Shown: positions 34,190 through 43,155 of the stretch, piece after piece
Layout: each line of letters begins with the position of its first letter
Position numbering within the stretch: the first letter of the stretch is position 1
Program-made: the position numbers and the translations under genes
The notes under the pieces: model-generated
What the model saw: the letters and a program-made list of their open reading frames with translations, nothing else
Told to the model about the DNA's origin: nothing
The model's database searches: none
DNA from: RGIG5579 sp045543495
GTDB lineage: Bacteria > Bacillota > Clostridia > Oscillospirales > SIG627
NCBI GenBank assembly: GCA_045543495.1
Contig: JAZQMO010000015.1
Coordinates: 62,001-126,000, forward strand
Direction: 5' to 3'
DNA: 64,000 nucleotides

Positions 34190-34452
34190 ATAAAAAAAAC
34201 GCCTCAAAGAAATTCCTTTGAGACGGGTAATTAACTTACTCGCGGTACCACTCAAATTGCTGCAGGGCAGCCACTCAGGATCCAACAATCCGTATGCATT
34301 GACGCAGCAATCACGGGAGACATCTACTTGCAGAACGCTTTCGGATCTCCGGCTCAGAAGGGATGGGCAATTTTAGAATACGTTATCGGTTCGCACCAAG
34401 CACCGACTCTCTGAAAACTTATTTCTAATGCCGTCTTCATCATAGCCTTTAT
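34190..34452 (-). promoter_or_regulatory. T-box leader, apparent isoleucine specifier (AUC)
   Basis: T-box motif GAGTGGTACCGCGA at 34240-34253. Terminator stem CGTCTCAAAG paired with CTTTGAGGCG, then TTTTTTTT. Stem I contains AGAGAG and GGTGCGAA. The apparent specifier AUC (34362-34364) is followed by CCUUC, which pairs with GAAG near the 5' end. The usual purine after the specifier is absent, which weakens this call slightly. A 76-nt segment is almost identical to the Val leader. Confidence 0.85.
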
Positions 34453-34458
34453 GCTAGG

Positions 34459-34486
34459 ATTATACCACTTGTGATTCATTTGTCAA
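34459..34486 (-). promoter_or_regulatory. Promoter of the Ile T-box unit
   Basis: TTGACA (34481-34486), 16-bp spacer, TATAAT (34459-34464) on the minus strand. Confidence 0.85.
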
Positions 34487-34508
34487 GAGTTTTTTTCAAA
34501 AAAATATA

Positions 34509-34536
34509 AAAAACCCGAGAAAATCTCGGGTTTTTA
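34509..34536 (-). terminator. Terminator after fhs, end of the purine operon
   Basis: AAAAACCCGAGA and TCTCGGGTTTTT form a strong stem, followed by T residues on the minus strand. It lies directly after the fhs stop codon. Confidence 0.92.
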
Positions 34537-34538
34537 GT

Positions 34539-36215
34539 TTAAAAGAGTCCTGTGATCTTGCCATCCTCATCCACATCGATCTTCTCTGCAGCGGGAACCT
34601 TGGGAAGACCCGGCATCGTCAGAATATCACCGGTCAGAACCACAATAAATCCGGCACCGGCGGATACCTTCACATTCTTTACCGTAACGGTAAAGTGCTC
34701 GGGTGCGCCAAGTTTGGTAGGATCGTCAGAAAAGCTGTACTGGGTTTTGGCAACACAGATGGGCAGCCCTGCAAAGCCAAGCTCGGTCAATTGCTGAACC
34801 TGCTTTTTGGCGTTAGGTGTAAGAACGATGCCATCTCCTCCGTAAACCTTGCGAACGATCTGCTCGATCTTTTCTTCAATGGAGGCATCCAGTTCATAGG
34901 AGAAGGTGAAATCACCTTTCTCTTCTTCGCAAAGGCGTACGACCTCTCTGGCAAGGGCTTCTCCACCCTTTCCGCCTTCTGCCCAAACAGTGGAGAGAAC
35001 CGTATTTACTCCAAGCTCTCTGCACTTATTGACAATAAAGTCGATCTCATTGTCGGTATCCGTGGGGAAACGGTTTACGGCAACAACACAAGGAAGCTTG
35101 TATACATTCTTAATGTTGGAAACATGACGAAGTAAATTGGGAATTCCCTTTTCAAGTGCTTCAATATCTTCATCGCCAAGCTCTGTTTTTGCTCGGCCGC
35201 CGTGCATTTTCAATGCACGAACAGTGGCCACGACCACAACAGCATTGGGAACGGGCCCTGCCATACGGCACTTGATATCAAGGAATTTTTCTGCACCAAG
35301 ATCGGCACCGAAGCCTGCTTCCGTAATGGTGTAATCACCCATTTTCAGGGCAAGCTTGGTAGCCATTACCGAGTTACAGCCATGAGCAATATTGGCAAAA
35401 GGACCGCCGTGAACAAAGGCAGGAGTCCCTTCCAAAGTCTGAACCAAATTGGGCTTAATAGCATCCTTCAAAAGCGCCGCCATAGCACCTACCGCCTTCA
35501 GATCCCCTGCCGTAACAGGCTTATCATCATAGGTATAACCTACAATAATACGGGAAAGCCTTTCTTTGAGATCGGTAATGGAGTTGGAAAGACAGAAAAT
35601 CGCCATGATTTCACTTGCTACCGTGATCTCAAATCCATCCTCACGGGGAACACCGTTGGCTTTTCCGCCGAGACCGTCCGTCAGGAAGCGAAGCTGCCTG
35701 TCATTCATATCAACACAGCGCTTCCAAGTGATCTTTCTGACATCAATTCCAAGAGAATTTCCCTGCTGAATATGGTTGTCAAGCATGGCCGCCAAAAGAT
35801 TGTTGGCCGCACCGATGGCGTGAAAGTCACCGGTAAAGTGAAGATTGATATCCTCCATGGGAACAACCTGAGCATAACCGCCGCCTGCAGCACCACCCTT
35901 CACACCGAATACAGGTCCGAGAGAAGGCTCACGAAGGGCAACGGTTACATCCTTGCCGATTCTCTTCAAGCCATCTGCAAGGCCGATGGTGGTCGTGGTC
36001 TTTCCCTCCCCTGCGGGGGTAGGAGTAATGGCAGTCACAAGGATGAGCTTTCCATCCTTGCGATCCGTTTCCTTCAAAAGCATAGGATCAATTTTTGCTT
36101 TATACTTGCCATATTGCTCCAAATACTTTTCATCCACATGGGCAACAGCAGCAATTTCGGTGATGGGGCGCATTACGCATTCCTGTGCAATTTCAATATC
36201 TGTTTTGTATGCCAT
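34539..36215 (-). CDS. fhs: Formate-tetrahydrofolate ligase
   Basis: ATP-dependent synthesis of 10-formyl-THF from formate, the formyl donor for PurN and PurH. 558 residues from ATG 36215, which has GGAG at a 7-nt spacing; an ATG two codons earlier (36221) lies only one base after GGAG. Walker-type ITPTPAGEGKTTTTIGLADG is complete; EPSLGPVFGVKGGAAGGG and HFTGDFHAIGAANN match the family. As last gene of the purine operon, 6 bp after purL, it links formyl-folate supply to purine synthesis, which fits the ZTP riboswitch that controls the whole operon. Confidence 0.97.
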   Translation of the reverse strand: MAYKTDIEIAQECVMRPITEIAAVAHVDEKYLEQYGKYKAKIDPMLLKETDRKDGKLILVTAITPTPAGEGKTTTTIGLADGLKRIGKDVTVALREPSLGPVFGVKGGAAGGGYAQVVPMEDINLHFTGDFHAIGAANNLLAAMLDNHIQQGNSLGIDVRKITWKRCVDMNDRQLRFLTDGLGGKANGVPREDGFEITVASEIMAIFCLSNSITDLKERLSRIIVGYTYDDKPVTAGDLKAVGAMAALLKDAIKPNLVQTLEGTPAFVHGGPFANIAHGCNSVMATKLALKMGDYTITEAGFGADLGAEKFLDIKCRMAGPVPNAVVVVATVRALKMHGGRAKTELGDEDIEALEKGIPNLLRHVSNIKNVYKLPCVVAVNRFPTDTDNEIDFIVNKCRELGVNTVLSTVWAEGGKGGEALAREVVRLCEEEKGDFTFSYELDASIEEKIEQIVRKVYGGDGIVLTPNAKKQVQQLTELGFAGLPICVAKTQYSFSDDPTKLGAPEHFTVTVKNVKVSAGAGFIVVLTGDILTMPGLPKVPAAEKIDVDEDGKITGLF

Positions 36216-36227
36216 ATTCATACTCCA

Positions 36228-39200
36228 TTATTTAAAATATTTCACTGCTGCCTCGAACATACGAATGTCGTATTTACCGGGCACGTTTTGATAAAGTCCT
36301 GCTCCGATTCGTTCGCTGTGACCCATCTTACCGAACACTCTGCCGTCGGGCGAGGTGATACCTTCAATGGCAAACATGGAATCGTTGGGATTAAACTGAA
36401 CGTCGGAGCTGGCGTTGCCGTCAAAATCCACATATTGAGTTGCAATCTGACCGTTTTTCGCAAGAGAGCGGATCAAAGCCTCATCTGCAAGGAAGCGTCC
36501 TTCCCCGTGAGAAATCGGCACATTGAGAACATCTCCAACCTCGTTGAGAGAAAGCCAAGGAGACTTATTGGAGCAAACTCTGGTGCGGACGATCTTAGAC
36601 TGGTGACGAGCGATGGTGTTAAAGGTCAGTGTGGGACAGGTTTCATCCGTATCAACAATCTTACCGTAAGGTACAAGGCCGAGCTTGATCAGGGCCTGGA
36701 AGCCGTTGCAGATACCGCACATCAAACCGTCTCTATTTTCCAGAAGCTCGGTAACACCTTCCTTAATGGCGGCATTACGGAAGAAAGCGGTAATAAACTT
36801 GCCGCTTCCGTCCGGTTCGTCACCGCCGGAGAAGCCACCGGGAATAAAGATCATCTGAGAATTTTTCAGTTCAGCCGCAAAACGCTCTACGCTGCTTTGA
36901 ATTCCATCGGCGCTCAAATTGTTGATCACCAAGATTTCGGCATCGGCACCGGCTCTGCGAACCGCCTTAGCAGAATCAAATTCGCAGTTGGTTCCGGGGA
37001 ATGCGGGAATCAAAACTCTGGGCTTGGCACACAAAACGGCGGGAGCCACTCTCTTCTCGGCATAATAAGAGAAGTTTTCCATAGGAGTTTTGCGATCGGG
37101 AATGTTGCAGGAATAAACGCTTTCCAGCTTATCCTCATACTTCTTCTCAAGCGCTTCATAGGAAACGCTCTCACCTGCAAAAGCAAAGCTCTTTTCTTCT
37201 TTTACAGTACCGATTTCTCTACCGATCACATCGTCGCCATCTACCTCAACAAGGAAGGAGCCGTAGCCATAGCCAAAAATGTCAGGCAAAGACAAGGAAT
37301 CGCAAAATTCAAATCCAAAGCCGTTGCCGAAAGACATTTTCAAAACCGCTTCCGCAACACCGCCGAGACCGAGGGTATAAGCGGATACAATCTTCTTTTT
37401 ACGGGCGAGACGGGTCACCTCGTGGAACAGGGCAATCAAAGAATCCTTTTTGGGCAAATGATTTTCATCATATTCGGGTGTCAAAAGACAAACCTTATCG
37501 CCTGCCTTCTTGAATTCGGGAGAAATGACCTGACTTGTTTTGCCGGTCGTAACCGCAAAAGAAACCAGCGTGGGAGGAACATCAAGATCCTCAAAGGAGC
37601 CGCTCATAGAGTCTTTCCCGCCAATGGAGCCGATTCCGAGATCCAGCTGGGCACGGAAAGCACCAAGGAGGGCTGCCAGTGGCTTGCCCCAGCGCTTACC
37701 GTCTTTTCTTGGATGCTCAAAGTATTCCTGGAAGGTCAAATAAACATCCTCAAAGGATGCACCGCTTGCAATCAGTTTGGAAACCGATTCCACAACAGCA
37801 AGATAAGCACCGTGATAGGGGCTTTTTTCCATAATAAAGGGATTATAGCCCCAAGACATAAAGGAGCAATCATCCGTTTCCTTCTTTTCAACGGAAACCT
37901 TTTGCACCATAGCCTGAATGGGGGTTCTTTGATACTTACCGCCAAAGGGCATCAAGACGGTTCCTGCTCCGATGGTAGAGTCAAAACGCTCGGAAAGGCC
38001 ACGCTTAGAACAAATATTCAAATCCTCGGCGAGGGCAAGATAGTGGGAGGCAAAGCTTCCCTTCCATTCCTTTTCTTCATAAACGCCCTTTGCGGGAGCG
38101 ATGGAAATATGCTTGTCAGCACCGTTGGAATTCAAAAATTCACGGCTGATATCCACAATCTTGTTGCCATTCCAATGCATCACAAGTCTCTTTTCTTCCT
38201 TGACCTGTGCAACGGGGCAAGCCTGCAGATTTTCTTCCTTTGCCAAAGCAAGAAAGGCCTCTACATTTTCTTTTTCAATGACAACGGCCATTCTTTCCTG
38301 AGACTCACTGATGGCAAGCTCGGTTCCGTCAAGACCTTCGTACTTTTTCGGAACGGCATTCAGATCAATTTCAAGCCCGTCAGCAAGTTCACCGATGGCA
38401 ACGGAAACGCCGCCTGCACCAAAGTCATTGCAACGCTTGATCATTTGGGTTGCACGGGGGTTGCGGAAGAGTCTCTGAAGCTTTCTTTCCTCGGGAGCAT
38501 TGCCCTTTTGCACCTCTGCACCGCAGGTCTCAACAGAATGAGAATCGTGTGCCTTGGAGGAGCCGGTGGCGCCGCCGATACCGTCACGGCCTGTGGAGCC
38601 ACCCAAAAGGATCACAACATCACCGGGAGCGGGAACCTCTCTGCGTACATTTTCAGCAGGAGCGGCAGCAATAACAGCACCGATCTCCATACGCTTTGCG
38701 GCGTAACCGGGATGATAGATTTCATCTACAATACCGGTTGCAAGACCGATCTGGTTACCGTAGGAGGAATAACCTGCAGCGGCAGTTGTAACGATCTTGC
38801 GCTGAGGAAGCTTACCCTTAATGGTATCCTGAACAGGTACCAAGGGATCGGCCGCACCCGTTACACGCATAGCACCGTATACATACGCTCTGCCGGAAAG
38901 GGGGTCACGAATGGCACCGCCGATACAGGTGGCAGCACCGCCAAAGGGTTCAATCTCGGTGGGATGGTTATGAGTCTCGTTCTTAAACAAAAGCAACCAA
39001 GGCTCTTTTTTACCGTCTGCCTCAATTTCGATCTTTACGGTACAAGCATTGATTTCCTCAGATTCATCCAATTTATCAAGCTTTCCGTGCTTTTTCAAAT
39101 ACTTGACGGCAACGGTAGCAAGATCCATCAAGCAGATCGGCTTATGCTCTCTGCCAAGCTCCTTGCGAACTGCAAGATACTCGTCATAGGTCTTCTGCAA

Positions 39201-39920
39201 AAGCGCATCCTCAAATTTCACGTCGTCAATCACCGTTTGAAAGGTGGTGTGACGGCAGTGATCGGACCAGTAGGTATCGATCATTCTGATTTCCGTAATG
39301 GTGGGATTTCTCTTTTCGGAAATGAAATACTCCTGACAGAAGGCAATGTCATCTGCATCCATTGCAAGACCATACTGCTTTACAAAGGCTTCCAATCCCT
39401 TGCGGTCCAGATCAATGAAGCCGTCAAGAGTTTCAACAGTGGTGGGAAGCTCATACTGAATGGCCAGTGTTTCGGGCATTTCAAGACTTGCTTCTCTGGC
39501 TTCCACAGGGTTGATCACATATTTTTTGATTTCTGCCACTTCCCCATCGGTCAGGTTTCCGTAGAGGGCATAGAGCTTTGCAGTGCGAACCACAGGTCTG
39601 TCGCCCTGAGAAATGATCTGAATACACTGTGCAGCAGAATCTGCTCTCTGGTCAAACTGACCGGGCAGATACTCTACCCCGAATACAGTGGCATCACCCA
39701 CAGAAATCTCGGAAGAATACACGTCAAGCTGAGGCTCGGAAAAAACCGTTTTCTTTGCATACTCAAAAAGCTCTTCCGAAATATTCTCAACATCGTAGCG
39801 ATTGAAAATGCGAACATCCTCAAGGCTTGTAATGCCAAGAAGGGTGCGCACATCCGAAAGAAGCGCCTTTGCTTCGTTCGCCAATTCCGTTTTCTTTTCA
39901 ACAAATACTCTATAAACCAT
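36228..39920 (-). CDS. purL: Phosphoribosylformylglycinamidine synthase, single chain
   Basis: Makes FGAM from FGAR, glutamine and ATP. 1230 residues: the large single-chain form, so no purQ or purS is needed. An N-terminal PurS-like part, two AIRS-like halves (HCRHTTFQTV, HNHPTEIEPFGGAATCIGGAIRD, GIGGKDSMSGSF) and a C-terminal class I glutaminase with VLIPAFPGTNCEFDSA, nucleophile Cys in MCGICNGFQ and HGEGRF. It matches the clostridial type rather than the enteric one in detail. Between purD (2 bp upstream) and fhs. Confidence 0.97.
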   Translation of the reverse strand: MVYRVFVEKKTELANEAKALLSDVRTLLGITSLEDVRIFNRYDVENISEELFEYAKKTVFSEPQLDVYSSEISVGDATVFGVEYLPGQFDQRADSAAQCIQIISQGDRPVVRTAKLYALYGNLTDGEVAEIKKYVINPVEAREASLEMPETLAIQYELPTTVETLDGFIDLDRKGLEAFVKQYGLAMDADDIAFCQEYFISEKRNPTITEIRMIDTYWSDHCRHTTFQTVIDDVKFEDALLQKTYDEYLAVRKELGREHKPICLMDLATVAVKYLKKHGKLDKLDESEEINACTVKIEIEADGKKEPWLLLFKNETHNHPTEIEPFGGAATCIGGAIRDPLSGRAYVYGAMRVTGAADPLVPVQDTIKGKLPQRKIVTTAAAGYSSYGNQIGLATGIVDEIYHPGYAAKRMEIGAVIAAAPAENVRREVPAPGDVVILLGGSTGRDGIGGATGSSKAHDSHSVETCGAEVQKGNAPEERKLQRLFRNPRATQMIKRCNDFGAGGVSVAIGELADGLEIDLNAVPKKYEGLDGTELAISESQERMAVVIEKENVEAFLALAKEENLQACPVAQVKEEKRLVMHWNGNKIVDISREFLNSNGADKHISIAPAKGVYEEKEWKGSFASHYLALAEDLNICSKRGLSERFDSTIGAGTVLMPFGGKYQRTPIQAMVQKVSVEKKETDDCSFMSWGYNPFIMEKSPYHGAYLAVVESVSKLIASGASFEDVYLTFQEYFEHPRKDGKRWGKPLAALLGAFRAQLDLGIGSIGGKDSMSGSFEDLDVPPTLVSFAVTTGKTSQVISPEFKKAGDKVCLLTPEYDENHLPKKDSLIALFHEVTRLARKKKIVSAYTLGLGGVAEAVLKMSFGNGFGFEFCDSLSLPDIFGYGYGSFLVEVDGDDVIGREIGTVKEEKSFAFAGESVSYEALEKKYEDKLESVYSCNIPDRKTPMENFSYYAEKRVAPAVLCAKPRVLIPAFPGTNCEFDSAKAVRRAGADAEILVINNLSADGIQSSVERFAAELKNSQMIFIPGGFSGGDEPDGSGKFITAFFRNAAIKEGVTELLENRDGLMCGICNGFQALIKLGLVPYGKIVDTDETCPTLTFNTIARHQSKIVRTRVCSNKSPWLSLNEVGDVLNVPISHGEGRFLADEALIRSLAKNGQIATQYVDFDGNASSDVQFNPNDSMFAIEGITSPDGRVFGKMGHSERIGAGLYQNVPGKYDIRMFEAAVKYFK

Positions 39921-39922
39921 AT

Positions 39923-41188
39923 TTACCTCTTTTGTAACAACGCCTTAGCACCGATATCGTGACGGTAATAAGCATTTTCAAAATGAATCTGATCCACAAG
40001 TTCATAAGCGGAGGAAATGGACTCTTCCAAGGTGGGCGCAAGAGCGGTTGCTCCCAAGACACGGCCGCCGTTTGTTACAAGAACGCCATCCTTAATTGCC
40101 GCACCCGCAACATAAACCTGATTTTCAATGGCTTCGGGAATCGTCAAAGGAAAGCCCTTTTCATAGGAGCCGGGATAGCCCTTGGAGGCCATAATGACAC
40201 AGCAAGCACTTTCCTTCTTGAATACTACATCTATTTCATTCAATCGCTTCTCGGTAACCGCTTTCATAACCGTTAAAAGATCGGTTTCCAGAAGAGGCAG
40301 AACCACCTGAGTTTCAGGATCACCGAAGCGGCAGTTGTACTCGATCACCTTGGGCCCCTTGGGAGTCAGCATCAAGCCGAAATACAGACAGCCCTTGAAG
40401 GTTCTCCCTTCCTTGTTCATGGCATCCATCGTGGGAAGGAAGATCGTTTTCATACAAAGCTTTGCAATTTCTTCGGTGTAATAGGGATTGGGAGCAACGG
40501 TTCCCATTCCGCCCGTATTCAGACCGGTATCGTGATCGCCCGCTCTCTTATGGTCCATGGAAGAAACCATCGGCACCATACTTTTGCCGTCGGTAAAGGC
40601 GAGAACAGAAACCTCAGGGCCGGTCAAAAACTCTTCGATAACGATCTGATCTCCGCTTTTCCCGAAGACCTTGTCCTCCATCATAGAGCGAACTGCATCC
40701 TTCGCCTCCTGTCTCGTCTGGGCAATGATTACGCCCTTTCCGAGGGCAAGACCGTCTGCCTTGATCACAGTGGGAATGGGAGCCGTATCCAAATACTGCA
40801 ATGCGGCAGCCATATCGCAAAATACCTCATATTGCGCAGTCGGAATTCCATACTTTTTCATGAGATTTTTGGAAAAGACCTTACTTCCCTCAATGATCGC
40901 CGCATTGGCACGAGGGCCAAAGCAGGGAATCCCTTCCTTTTCCAATGCATCCACGGCACCGAGAACCAAAGGATCGTCAGGCGCAACGATGGCGTAATCC
41001 ACCTTATTTTCCACCGCAAAGGCGGCAATTTTATCAATTTCCTTGGCACCGATATCAACCAGAGTAGCATCCTTTGCCATACCGCCGTTTCCGGGGAGAG
41101 CAAAAATGGTATCAACATCGGGATTGGATTTAATTTTCTTGATGATGGCGTGCTCACGGCCACCACCACCCACAACCAAAATTTTCAC
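39923..41188 (-). CDS. purD: Phosphoribosylamine-glycine ligase
   Basis: ATP-grasp ligase of purine step 2, joining phosphoribosylamine and glycine. 421 residues. VVGGGGREHAI at the start, FGPRANAAIIEGSKVFSK, ADGLALGKGV, TGLNTGGMGTVAPNP and NCRFGDPETQVVLP are all characteristic. Fourteen bases separate it from the AICAR transformylase gene upstream. Confidence 0.97.
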   Translation of the reverse strand: MKILVVGGGGREHAIIKKIKSNPDVDTIFALPGNGGMAKDATLVDIGAKEIDKIAAFAVENKVDYAIVAPDDPLVLGAVDALEKEGIPCFGPRANAAIIEGSKVFSKNLMKKYGIPTAQYEVFCDMAAALQYLDTAPIPTVIKADGLALGKGVIIAQTRQEAKDAVRSMMEDKVFGKSGDQIVIEEFLTGPEVSVLAFTDGKSMVPMVSSMDHKRAGDHDTGLNTGGMGTVAPNPYYTEEIAKLCMKTIFLPTMDAMNKEGRTFKGCLYFGLMLTPKGPKVIEYNCRFGDPETQVVLPLLETDLLTVMKAVTEKRLNEIDVVFKKESACCVIMASKGYPGSYEKGFPLTIPEAIENQVYVAGAAIKDGVLVTNGGRVLGATALAPTLEESISSAYELVDQIHFENAYYRHDIGAKALLQKR

Positions 41189-41202
41189 GTTTCTCCTCCG
41201 TA

Positions 41203-42387
41203 TCAGTGATGGAACAGTCTCATTTCAGTAAAGGCCATAACCATATCGTACTTATCACAGCAAGCAATGACGAGATCGTCACGAATGGAGCCACCGGGCT
41301 CGGCAATGTATTTCACACCGCTGCGATATGCTCTTTCAATGTTATCGTCAAAGGGGAAGAAGGCGTCAGAGCCCAGTGCTACATTTCCCTTGGTTGCAAG
41401 GTAAGCCTTAGCTTCCTCGGCGGTCAGGGGCTCGGGGCGGCAGGTGAAATATTTCTGCCAATTTCCGTCGGCACAAACATCTTCTTCGTTTTTGTTGATA
41501 TAGCCGTCAATCACATTGTCACGGTCGGCTCTCTTCAAATCAGCCTTAAAAGGAAGATTCAATACCTTCTCGTGCTGACGCAAAAACCAAGTATCGGCCT
41601 TGGTACCGGCAAGTCTGGTACAGTGAATTCTGGATTGCTGACCTGCGCCGACACCGATCGCCTGACCGTCAACGGCATAGCATACGGAGTTGGACTGCGT
41701 ATACTTCAGAGTAATAAGGGCAATGATCAGATCACGGGCAGCGCTTTCGGGAAGATCCTTATTTTTGGTAACGATCTTCTGCAAAAGGTGATGACCGATC
41801 TCAAAGTTATTTCTTCCCTGCTGGAAGGTGATACCGAACACCTGCTTTTTCTCAATGGGATCGGGCACGTAATCGGGATCGATCTTGACTACATTGTAAT
41901 TTCCGTTTCTCTTCTGACGAAGGATATCAAGTGCCTCGTCCGTATATCCGGGAGCAATGACACCGTCAGACACCTCACGCTTGATCATACTTGCAGTGGT
42001 GGCGTCGCAAACGTCGGAGAGGGCCACCCAATCGCCGAAGGAACACATTCTGTCGGTACCTCTTGCTCTTGCATAGGCGGTAGCAATGGGAGACTCATCC
42101 AGCCCCTCAACATCATCCACAAAATAAGCCTTCTTCAAGGTATCGGAAAGAGGAACGGCAACAGCGGCTGAGGTAGGGCTAACGTGCTTAAAGGAGGTAG
42201 CAGCGGGAAGACCGAGAGCTTCCTTCAACTCCTTAACCAGCTGCCAAGAGTTCAAGGCATCCAAAAAGTTTATGTATCCGGGTCTTCCGTTTAAGATCTC
42301 AATGGGAAGCTCGCTGCCATCGTGCATAAAAATCTTGGACGGCTTCTGATTGGGGTTGCACCCGTATTTCAATTCAAATTCTTTCAT
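41203..42387 (-). CDS. purH: AICAR transformylase, stand-alone domain
   Basis: Transfers the formyl group of 10-formyl-THF to AICAR, purine step 9. 394 residues; only the transformylase part of PurH is present, without the MGS-like IMP cyclohydrolase domain. The catalytic Lys-His pair is in SFKHVSPTSAAVA, and YTQSNSVCYA, GAGQQSRIHCTRLAG and GSDAFFPFDDNIE are typical. The missing cyclohydrolase is replaced by the gene directly upstream (13 bp), a PurO-type enzyme. The substrate AICAR also comes from the his operon in this window. Confidence 0.95.
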   Translation of the reverse strand: MKEFELKYGCNPNQKPSKIFMHDGSELPIEILNGRPGYINFLDALNSWQLVKELKEALGLPAATSFKHVSPTSAAVAVPLSDTLKKAYFVDDVEGLDESPIATAYARARGTDRMCSFGDWVALSDVCDATTASMIKREVSDGVIAPGYTDEALDILRQKRNGNYNVVKIDPDYVPDPIEKKQVFGITFQQGRNNFEIGHHLLQKIVTKNKDLPESAARDLIIALITLKYTQSNSVCYAVDGQAIGVGAGQQSRIHCTRLAGTKADTWFLRQHEKVLNLPFKADLKRADRDNVIDGYINKNEEDVCADGNWQKYFTCRPEPLTAEEAKAYLATKGNVALGSDAFFPFDDNIERAYRSGVKYIAEPGGSIRDDLVIACCDKYDMVMAFTEMRLFHH

Positions 42388-42400
42388 TTGACATTACTCC

Positions 42401-43141
42401 TTACACATTTTTATTCAAGATGATCTCCTTAGCTTCGGAGCCATCCAGCGGAACCACACGAACAAAAAGGGAAACCTTGTTGTCTTCATTCAGGTTTGTC
42501 CAAACAAGCTCGGCCAACTCCTCAGCGGTATTGGGCAGAGAAACCTCCTCGGGCTCCCCATAGAAGGAAGGAATGGGGTTGCCGTCACAGCGGTAGGTGT
42601 GAATAAAGTGACCGATGCCTGCCTCGGGAGATGCATAATCAAAGGTGAAACGGTTGCAAGCCTCGGGGCGCCCGTTTGCAGATTTTAAAATCGACATCTT
42701 ATAGCTGAAAGATGCTCTCTTGAAGCAATAATAGAGAGCGCCGGAAATTCTGGGGGTAAAATTGGGAGCATCGGGCTCAAACTCACGGGTTCTGAGCGCT
42801 TTTTCAAACTCAAAGCCATCGTGATCCTTGGTAGAAGAGATCACATCAAAAATGGTATTGGTCTGATTGCCGTTGGTAACGATGTCAACATTTCCACCGC
42901 AAGCAGAAAGATACGGATTATAAATGATCAGGCTGGGATCGGAAAGCTTCGATTCATCAAAGGCTTTGGTTCTCATGCCTCCATCAAATCTTTCAAACAC
43001 ACGGTTTCTGCTGTTTTCACTGCGACCCATAATGAAATATGCGATCATAGCATTCATTCCGTCGGCAGACTTACCGATGACAATGCCTCTGCCGGGATAA
43101 GAATTTTCGCTCAATAATGTTTTTAAATCAAAAATAGCCAT
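42401..43141 (-). CDS. purO: IMP cyclohydrolase, archaeal PurO type
   Basis: Closes the purine ring, FAICAR to IMP. 246 residues, no similarity to the PurH cyclohydrolase domain. The pattern NSYPGRGIVIGKSADG, AYFIMGRSENSRNRVF, NPYLSACGGN (NP... and ENSRNR motifs) and TPRISGALYY fits the PurO family first found in methanogens and now known in many Clostridia. The gene order with the cyclohydrolase-less PurH next door supports the function. The start has AGGAG (minus strand) close by. Confidence 0.92.
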   Translation of the reverse strand: MAIFDLKTLLSENSYPGRGIVIGKSADGMNAMIAYFIMGRSENSRNRVFERFDGGMRTKAFDESKLSDPSLIIYNPYLSACGGNVDIVTNGNQTNTIFDVISSTKDHDGFEFEKALRTREFEPDAPNFTPRISGALYYCFKRASFSYKMSILKSANGRPEACNRFTFDYASPEAGIGHFIHTYRCDGNPIPSFYGEPEEVSLPNTAEELAELVWTNLNEDNKVSLFVRVVPLDGSEAKEIILNKNV

Positions 43142-43155
43142 AATACTCCTCTTTT

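Noticed and set aside
34160..34288. Extension of the Ile-unit ligase into the leader
   Set aside because: This frame reads through the T-box antiterminator and terminator; the AGGAGG-spaced ATG at 34159 is the real start.
35202..39962. Very long open frame (over 1500 codons) on the plus strand
   Set aside because: It is the antisense shadow of purL and fhs; the minus-strand frame encodes complete known enzymes, and the plus-strand translation shows no domain.
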